A DNA stretch of 7,253 bases from Clostridiales bacterium (GTDB lineage Bacteria; Bacillota; Clostridia; Oscillospirales; Oscillospiraceae). Each line of letters starts with the position of its first letter. Positions within the stretch are counted from its first letter, which is position 1. The notes under the pieces were generated by a model. That model ran no database searches and was not told where the DNA came from. It saw only the letters and a list, made by a program, of their open reading frames with translations. Shown here one piece after another: positions 1-5,700 of this stretch. Location of the stretch: positions 1 to 7,253 of the forward strand of contig PITX01000064.1 of the NCBI GenBank assembly GCA_017577345.1. The letters run 5' to 3'. A program made the translations under genes and the position numbers.

Positions 1-2207
1 GCAGCGAAGTCCATACAGAAAGCGTTGCCTGCGATGCGGCAATTCCGGCATATACGCCGGAAAAGACCGGCTACCACTTCGTTGGCTGGTATGCAGATGA
101 AGCATGTGAAACCGCAGCGCCTGCAACAATGCCTGCAAGCAACATTTCTCTGTACGCGGCATGGGAAAAGAACTCCTATACAGTTACCATCCATCATCAG
201 TATAACGGCGAACAGATCCATGAAGACAGCACACAGTCTGTTGCATATCTGGAAACCGTGACCGATCCCGTTCTTGAACTGGATGGCTACTACTACACGG
301 AAGGCAGCATTACTCCTGCGGTCGATACACCGATCACCGGTGCTGCGGAAATGACGGTCAGCTACAACTCCTATCTGGATGACCTGCTTGCACTCGACAG
401 CGCGAGCTTCTCCGATACGGAGGCACTTGCTTCTGCAAGAGCACTCTATGCAAAGCTGAACGAGCAGCAGAAGACGGAATATACCGGCACAGAGCATCAG
501 ATCGCACTGTTTGAAGCAATCCGCATTTTCAGTGAAACGCAGTTGAAGGCGGCTGTTTCTGCGGCAGTAGCTCCGACCAACGATATTCTTGCAGATACGA
601 GCAGTGAGTACATCACAGAGCCGGTCGCAACACTGACAGAGAACGATCAGACCGTTGAAGTATTGCTTCTGCTTCCGGATTATCTTGCGAAGAATATGCT
701 GTATATCGATTTCCTGACTGAGCTGTTCGGTTACGAAGAAATCAAGTCGATTCAGATCAACGATCTGGCTCCCTATACGCTTACCGGCACAACGGTAGCG
801 CAGAATCCGGGAGGCTCTGACCAGTTCAAGCTTATGTTCAATATTGCATGGGCAACGCTGTATCCGGAATATGATGAAGGTGCGGTTATGAATTTCCTGC
901 GTGAGAATGAGGAAACTCTGACGAACAGTGCCCTTGACGGAAAGAACGTTACCGCAACTGTTACTGCTGTAACGGCAGAAGGCGTTGAATACAGCGTATC
1001 TTATCAGATCAGCTTCGCAGTTCTGCATACCTGCAGTGCTGAAACGCTGACAGAGGTTCCTGCTGTTGAAGCGACCTGCACAAGCGGCGGCAACAGTGCA
1101 TACTGGAGCTGCTCCTGCGGCAAGTATTATGCTGATGCAGAGGCTCTGAATGAAATCCAGGAAGGCTCCTGGGTCATTTCACCATCCGGTCACAGCGATA
1201 CCTATTCCGACAACGGTGACGGTACACACACGGTCGGCTGCGAGAATTGTGAACACAGCTCTGTTGAAGCCCACATCTTCAACGACGGTATCTGCGTCTG
1301 CGGAGCAACGGAAGCTGTCGTGTTTAATTCGATGCGCCTGATTCTTTCGGGCGACCTCGGTGTGTCCTTCCCTGTCAGGGTTCCGGAAGGCATGGTTTCC
1401 GCAATGAATGATGCCTATATGAAGGTCACCATGGACGGCGGAAAGACATATCAGACGATCCCGTTTGAAGATGCTGTTTATGACGAAAATCTCGGAGCGT
1501 ACAACTTCACCTATTATATCAATGCGCTGCAGATGGCGCAGACGATCACGCCGACCTTCTGCTACGGGGACAAAGAAATCTGTCCGGGCTCAAAATCCGT
1601 TCAGACATATATCGATGACCTGATCGGAATTTACGCAGAAAATGAAAAGATGGTCGCGCTGTTAAAGTCCATCGCGAACTACGGTCACTATGCACAGCTT
1701 GCACTGCAGGAGGTACACGGATTTACGCTGGGCGAAGGCGGAAAGTATCAGACGATGTCAAACTACAATGACATTTCACTTCCCGATGCAGAAGATTTGA
1801 AAGCTTATAAGGCAACCAAAACTGGAAGCATTGTCGGCATCAGCGGCGTATCCAGATCGCTGGCTCTGGATCACGGAACGGATATTCTTCTGTTCTTCGC
1901 CTGCGAGGGTGGCTACGAGCCGACGGTTACTGTGACGGACAAGGACGGTAATGCCGTTACCTGTACGCTCACAATGGAGCAGACCGGAAAGTATTGCCTG
2001 ACAATTCCGAGCATTTCAGCACATAAGCTCGGCGATTTCTACACCGTTAGCGTGGACGGCGGCGCAATGACCATTGATATTTGTGCGCTGTCCTATGCAT
2101 ATTCCGTTTTGAAGAATGCCACCGCCACTGACGCACAGAAGAATGCAGTTGCCGCACTCTATTATTACTATGAAGCGGCAGCAAACTATCTGACGGCGAA
2201 CAATTAA
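1..2207 (+). CDS. Multidomain secreted surface protein, InlB-type B-repeat and Cys-rich module, 5' end missing
   Basis: The frame is open from base 3 to the TAA at 2205-2207, giving 734 visible residues; the true start is upstream, and an ATG at 129 is internal to a B-repeat. Modules in order: a B-repeat (to 173, with GYHFVGWY and PATMPAS motifs), a related beta module (174-371), an unrecognised 215-residue module (372-1016), a Cys-rich part (about 1020-1310, with WSCSCGKYY, CENCEH and CVCGA), and a C-terminal domain (about 1320-2207). The last contains SVQTYIDDLIGIYAE and LLKSIANYGHYAQ (1596-1709), a pattern I recall from clostridial surface proteins. By family knowledge B-repeats sit in extracellular adhesins, so surface binding is inferred. 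No LPXTG motif, S-layer domain or membrane segment is visible at the complete C-terminus. Comparison with the paralogue at 2632 suggests about 180 residues are missing. The ligand is unknown. Confidence 0.9.
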   Translation, partial: SEVHTESVACDAAIPAYTPEKTGYHFVGWYADEACETAAPATMPASNISLYAAWEKNSYTVTIHHQYNGEQIHEDSTQSVAYLETVTDPVLELDGYYYTEGSITPAVDTPITGAAEMTVSYNSYLDDLLALDSASFSDTEALASARALYAKLNEQQKTEYTGTEHQIALFEAIRIFSETQLKAAVSAAVAPTNDILADTSSEYITEPVATLTENDQTVEVLLLLPDYLAKNMLYIDFLTELFGYEEIKSIQINDLAPYTLTGTTVAQNPGGSDQFKLMFNIAWATLYPEYDEGAVMNFLRENEETLTNSALDGKNVTATVTAVTAEGVEYSVSYQISFAVLHTCSAETLTEVPAVEATCTSGGNSAYWSCSCGKYYADAEALNEIQEGSWVISPSGHSDTYSDNGDGTHTVGCENCEHSSVEAHIFNDGICVCGATEAVVFNSMRLILSGDLGVSFPVRVPEGMVSAMNDAYMKVTMDGGKTYQTIPFEDAVYDENLGAYNFTYYINALQMAQTITPTFCYGDKEICPGSKSVQTYIDDLIGIYAENEKMVALLKSIANYGHYAQLALQEVHGFTLGEGGKYQTMSNYNDISLPDAEDLKAYKATKTGSIVGISGVSRSLALDHGTDILLFFACEGGYEPTVTVTDKDGNAVTCTLTMEQTGKYCLTIPSISAHKLGDFYTVSVDGGAMTIDICALSYAYSVLKNATATDAQKNAVAALYYYYEAAANYLTANN
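3..1016 (+). repeat. Paralogous module block, copy 1 (partner 3169-4182)
   Basis: This stretch aligns with 3169-4182 at a constant offset of 3166 bases with no insertion or deletion. I count about 254 of 338 identical residues. Perfect DNA matches include 52 bases (24-75 with 3190-3241) and 39 bases (435-473 with 3601-3639). The left edge is the window edge, so the duplication may extend further upstream. The right edge is sharp: both copies share SYQISF or PYQISF and then diverge fully. Confidence 0.93.
1020..1310 (+). other. Cys-rich CxCG-type module within the first surface protein
   Basis: Within the frame there are eight cysteines in a short span: HTCSAE, ATCTSG, WSCSCGKYY, GCENCEH and CVCGA. 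The spacing (CxCG, CxxC, CxC) and the phrase NGDGTHTVGCENC resemble Cys-rich repeats I recall from clostridial secreted proteins. They may bind metal or form disulphides; this is inference. The second surface protein has nothing equivalent in the visible part. Confidence 0.6.
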
Positions 2208-2214
2208 GGACAGA

Positions 2215-2219
2215 AAGGA
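2215..2219 (+). promoter_or_regulatory. Ribosome binding site for the 48-residue peptide
   Basis: AAGGA lies 8 bases before the ATG at 2228, inside AGAAAGGAA. Motif and spacing are close to ideal and are the main reason for calling the short frame a real gene. It sits entirely in the 20-base gap after the stop of the upstream gene. Confidence 0.8.
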
Positions 2220-2227
2220 ACCGAAAA

Positions 2228-2374
2228 ATGAAAACATTTTCTGAGCCGAAGCTTACTATCATCCAAAAGGAAGTAAAGGACATTATTACAGCCAGCAGCG
2301 GAACGACCCCCACAACAAATCCGGCAACGAGGGATCCGGATATCCAGATGCCGACAATTAGTGACTGGGATTGA
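2228..2374 (+). CDS. 48-residue peptide of unknown function, conserved-looking front and Thr/Pro/Asp-rich tail
   Basis: The frame runs from ATG 2228 to TGA 2372-2374. It follows the upstream stop by 20 bases and has AAGGA 8 bases before the start, so it is probably co-transcribed and translated with the large gene. Residues 1-25 (MKTFSEPKLTII, then KDIITASSG) are amphipathic and charged; residues 26-48 hold six Thr, four Pro and four Asp and end ISDWD. There is no Cys, no signal peptide and no membrane segment. The pattern MK-x-aromatic-x-x-P, then D-[VI]-I-T-x-S about a dozen residues later, matches small hypothetical proteins I recall in gut Firmicutes, with similar ones in Bacteroidota; this is memory, not a search. 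A constant front with a variable tail would suit a peptide precursor, but no modifying or export enzyme is in view. Function unknown. Confidence 0.72.
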   Translation: MKTFSEPKLTIIQKEVKDIITASSGTTPTTNPATRDPDIQMPTISDWD

Positions 2375-2440
2375 CAGGCGTGCTGCATTGAATGGGCAGC
2401 AAAAGGTCTGTAAAGACCGGTACAAAAGGCTCCCTGTTGA
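2371..2440 (+). other. Possible branched RNA fold with a GNRA-type hairpin
   Basis: TTGACAGG (2371-2378) can pair with CCTGTTGA (2433-2440) using two wobble pairs. It would enclose two hairpins: GCTGC (2382-2386) with GCAGC (2396-2400), and GGTCT (2405-2409) with AGACC (2414-2418) across a GTAA loop, a GNRA-class tetraloop. The closing stem overlaps the stop codon of the peptide gene and competes with a CCCT (2432-2435) and AGGG (2447-2450) pairing. I do not recognise it as a known riboswitch or ribozyme. A chance fold is quite possible. Confidence 0.25.
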
Positions 2441-2460
2441 TATTTGAGGGTCAAAAAAAC

Positions 2461-2504
2461 AATTGCGAGCTGTCATTCTCGGCAGCTCGCAATTTGTAAT
2501 TTTT
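2461..2504 (+). terminator. Intrinsic terminator after the peptide gene, possibly bidirectional
   Basis: AATTGCGAGCTG (2461-2472) is a perfect inverted repeat of CAGCTCGCAATT (2483-2494). Two more pairs (T2473-G2482 wobble and C2474-G2481) leave a six-base loop. The stem is followed by TGTAATTTTT, a moderate U tract. The A7 run just before it (2453-2459) gives a U tract on the minus strand, so it could stop transcription both ways. It separates the gene 1 and peptide transcript from the second surface gene. Confidence 0.88.
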
Positions 2505-2543
2505 CCGGATCGTGAGTGCAGACGGAAAAAAATAAATCCGCTC
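2505..2543. other. Spacer between terminator and promoter
   Basis: This AT-rich spacer carries a weak inverted repeat, CGGA (2523-2526) with TCCG (2537-2540) across an A-rich loop, followed by a T8 run at 2544-2551. It might act as a second weak terminator. No gene or clear operator is visible. Confidence 0.3.
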
Positions 2544-2572
2544 TTTTTTTTAAATTAAATGTATGATATAAT
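2544..2572 (+). promoter_or_regulatory. Extended -10 promoter for the second surface protein gene
   Basis: TATAAT at 2567-2572 is a perfect -10 box preceded by TGA (2564-2566), giving the extended TGnTATAAT form. The only -35 candidate at 17 bases is TTTTTT (2544-2549), which is poor; an extended -10 is known to compensate for that. Transcription would begin near 2579, leaving a leader of about 50 bases before the ATG at 2632. The housekeeping sigma factor is the likely user. Confidence 0.78.
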
Positions 2573-2619
2573 TCTAATGCAAGTTTGATGATAAAGGAAA
2601 AGAATGCTACGATCGGAAA

Positions 2620-2625
2620 AGAGGA
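2620..2625 (+). promoter_or_regulatory. Ribosome binding site for the second surface protein
   Basis: AGAGGA ends 6 bases before the ATG at 2632, which fixes the start together with the signal peptide that follows immediately. Confidence 0.82.
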
Positions 2626-2631
2626 TTAAAT

Positions 2632-2706
2632 ATGAGGAAAAAACTGATTGCCTTGCTGTTAACAATCGTGATGCTGCTGTCTGCACTGCCGGTGCAGGTA
2701 TTTGCG
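2632..2706 (+). other. Sec signal peptide of the second surface protein
   Basis: The start is M-R-K-K, then a hydrophobic core (LIALLLTIVMLL), then a small-residue site ending VFA before ADGDAK. The -3/-1 residues V and A fit signal peptidase I cleavage after residue 25. The n-, h- and c-regions are all plain, so export across the membrane is well supported. Confidence 0.9.
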
Positions 2707-5700
2707 GCAGATGGTGATGCAAAGTATACTGTCTATCATTATACGGAAGATTTGGACGGCGAATACAGCCAGTATGAGAAAGAGACACTCTACGGTGTTC
2801 CTGACACTGAAGTAACAGCGGCTGCCCTGAGCATCCCCGGCTTCACTTATTTCCCCGGACATGAAGACGGCTGGGCAACGGATACGATTACCGCGAACGG
2901 CAGAATGCGTCTTGATATGTACTACACCCGTAACAGCTACACTCTCAGCTACAAGGACGGCGATACCTCTGTCCTGACGGCTGACAGCTATAAGTTCGAA
3001 GAAGAAATCGCTCCGCAGAGCTACTCCAAGAACGGGTATACCTTCGAGGGATGGTTTGCGGATGCAGAGCTGAAGACGGCTGTACCGGAAACGATGCCTG
3101 CGGATAATCTGACGCTCTATGCAAAGCTTACCCCGATCAGCTACACAGTATCCTACATCTCCGACGGTAGCACCGTTCACACAGAGAGTGTTGCCTGCGA
3201 TGCGGCAATTCCGGCATATACGCCGGAAAAGACCGGCTACCGCTTCCTTGGCTGGTACACGGAGGAGGCACTTAAAAATGCAGCACCCGCAACGATGCCG
3301 GCAAGCCGCCTGACGCTGTATGCAAAGTGGGCGAAGAATGTCTATACAGTCACCGTCCATCATCTATGCAATGGCACGAAGATTTATGCAGACACCACGC
3401 AGTCTGTTGCATATCAGGAAACCGTGACCGATCCGATTCTCGAGCTGGATGGCTACTATTACACGGAAGGAAACATTACTCCGGCGGCTGATACGCAGAT
3501 CATCGCTGATACGGAAATGACGGTCAGCTACAACTCCTATCTTGCCGATCTGCTTGCCATTGACAGCGCAGCATTCTCTGACGATGCAGTGCTTGCATCC
3601 GCAAGAGCACTCTATGCAAAGCTGAACGAGCAGCAGAAGGCAGACTATACAGGAACGGAGCATCAGGTTGCACTGTTTGCTGCGATCAAGACCTACAGCG
3701 AAAGTCAGCTGAAGACAGCGGTTCACGAAGCAGTCGATCCGACCAACGCTACACTTGCAGATCTGACCAATGAGTACATTGACGAGGCGGTTGCAACAAT
3801 GAAAGAGGATGCTCAGAAGGTTGATGTAGCGCTTCTGCTTCCGGATTTTCAGGCAAAGAACATGCTGTATATCGACTTCCTGACGGAGCTGTTCGGCTAT
3901 AAGGAAATCAAATCGATTCAGATCAACGGTCTGCCTGCCTATGTGCTTACCGGCACGACAGTAGCGCAGAATCCGGCAGGCTCTGACCAGTTCAGGATCA
4001 TGTTCAATATTGCATGGTCAACGCTGTATCCGGATGCGGATGAAGGCACAGTCATGAATCTCCTGCGTGAGAACGAGGAGACTCTGACAAACAGCGCCCT
4101 TGACGGCAAGTGCGTTACCGCAATAGTTTCTGCTGTAACAGTGGAAGGTGTTAATTACAGCGTTCCTTACCAGATCAGCTTCTTCAACAACTCGCACAAT
4201 GTCACATGGATCTTCGAAAACGGCGATCCTGATCAGACCAAAGCAACCGACTACGGCTCAGCCATTGAAAAGCCGACAGAAGACGACCCGACCAAAACCG
4301 GTTACGAGTTTGTCGGATGGCAGGGTTACACCGAAAATATGAAAATGGGCAAGACAGATGTAACCTTTACCGCGCAATGGACCGCAAACGAATATACCGT
4401 TACGCTTGACCCGAACGGTGGCACATTGAAAGAAGGTGATTCGTCTACGCTGACTGTCACCTATGATGGCACCTATGCTCTACCCACACCGTTGCGCGAG
4501 GGTTACACCTTTGCCGGTTGGTATTTGGGACAGGAGAAGATTGATAATAACAGCACAGTAATGATTACAGAGGACAAAACCTTTGAAGCGCACTGGGAGG
4601 TCGGTCAGGGATACCCCATTGTCTATGTGCTTGGTGGCGGTGTTCTGGAAGCAGGAAAGAACAATCCGGAACAGTACAATGTCGAGACCGAGAGCTTTGT
4701 TCTGAACAATCCGGTCAGAGAGGGATATACCTTCCTCGGTTGGACGGGAAGCAACGGTGAAGCACAGCAGACGAATGTCACGGTCAACAAGGGAACGACC
4801 GGAGCACTCAGCTTTACAGCAAACTGGGAGATCATCAAGTATACGATCACCTATAACACGGATGGCGGCAGCTTGATCGCATCTGTTACGCAGGATTACG
4901 GAACGGCAGTGACACCTCCTGCCGACCCGACCAAGACCGGTTACTCATTTAACGGATGGGATACGGTAATCCCGGTAACGATGCCGGCAAGAAGTATGGA
5001 GATCAAGGCACTGTGGACGATTAACCAGTATACGATCACCTTTAACACAGATGGCGGTGATATTCTCGATCCGATCACGCAGAATTACGGAACACCAATC
5101 ACGGCTCCTGCCGATCCGAGCAGAATTGGCTATACATTCAAAGGTTGGTACGAGGTCATTCCCGAGACGATGCCTGCGGAAAATATGACAATTACGGCTA
5201 AGTGGTCGATCAATCAGCACACAATTACTTTTGTTACAGTCGAAGACAGTGTATTTGCAGAGATTAAGCAGAACTACGGAACACCAATCACGGTTCCTGC
5301 CGATCCGAGCAGAATTGGCTATACATTTAAAGGTTGGTACGAGGTCATTCCCGAGACGATGCCTGATCAGGACATGACGATAACAGCGAAATGGACAGCG
5401 AACACCTATACAGTATCCTTTGACGCGAATGGCGGCAGTGATGTTGCATCAAAGGAAGTGACTTATGACGCGCCGTTCGGCGAACTGGCTTCTTCCGAGC
5501 GTGCTGGCTACGAATTCCTCGGGTGGTACACGGAAAAGAATGGCGGAGATGCTGTAGATGCAGAAACGATCGTGAGCCTCACCGAAGATACAATCCTGTA
5601 TGCGCACTGGAACAAAATGGGAGAAATACCCTACCGCGTTGAGCATTATTTGCAGGATGTGGAAGGCGACGGTTATACGCTCGTTGACACTGCCAACCTG

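Noticed and set aside
129..2207. Starting the first surface protein at ATG 129
   Set aside because: The same frame is open to the window edge and encodes the first part of a B-repeat before 129, matched residue for residue by the paralogue. The ATG is the Met inside PATMPAS, not a start.
2047..2454. Minus-strand frames across the peptide gene and intergenic region (2047-2454, 2204-2476)
   Set aside because: They cross the end of the first gene, the peptide gene and, for the second, the terminator stem. They have no convincing ribosome binding site, and the plus-strand genes explain the sequence.
2392..2502. A 36-codon frame starting ATGGGCAGC in the intergenic region
   Set aside because: It has no well-placed ribosome binding site and reads straight through the terminator stem, so it is very unlikely to be translated.
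3119..3313. Short plus-strand frames in other phases (25-261, 1150-1341, 3119-3313, 4148-4342, 5798-5983)
   Set aside because: All are out of phase within the two large genes. The similarity between 25-261 and 3119-3313 only reflects the duplicated DNA block.
2659..3726. Two adjoining minus-strand frames (2659-3363 and 3364-3726)
   Set aside because: Both are antisense to the N-terminal third of the second surface protein. The products are rich in Cys and Arg and have no domain signature.
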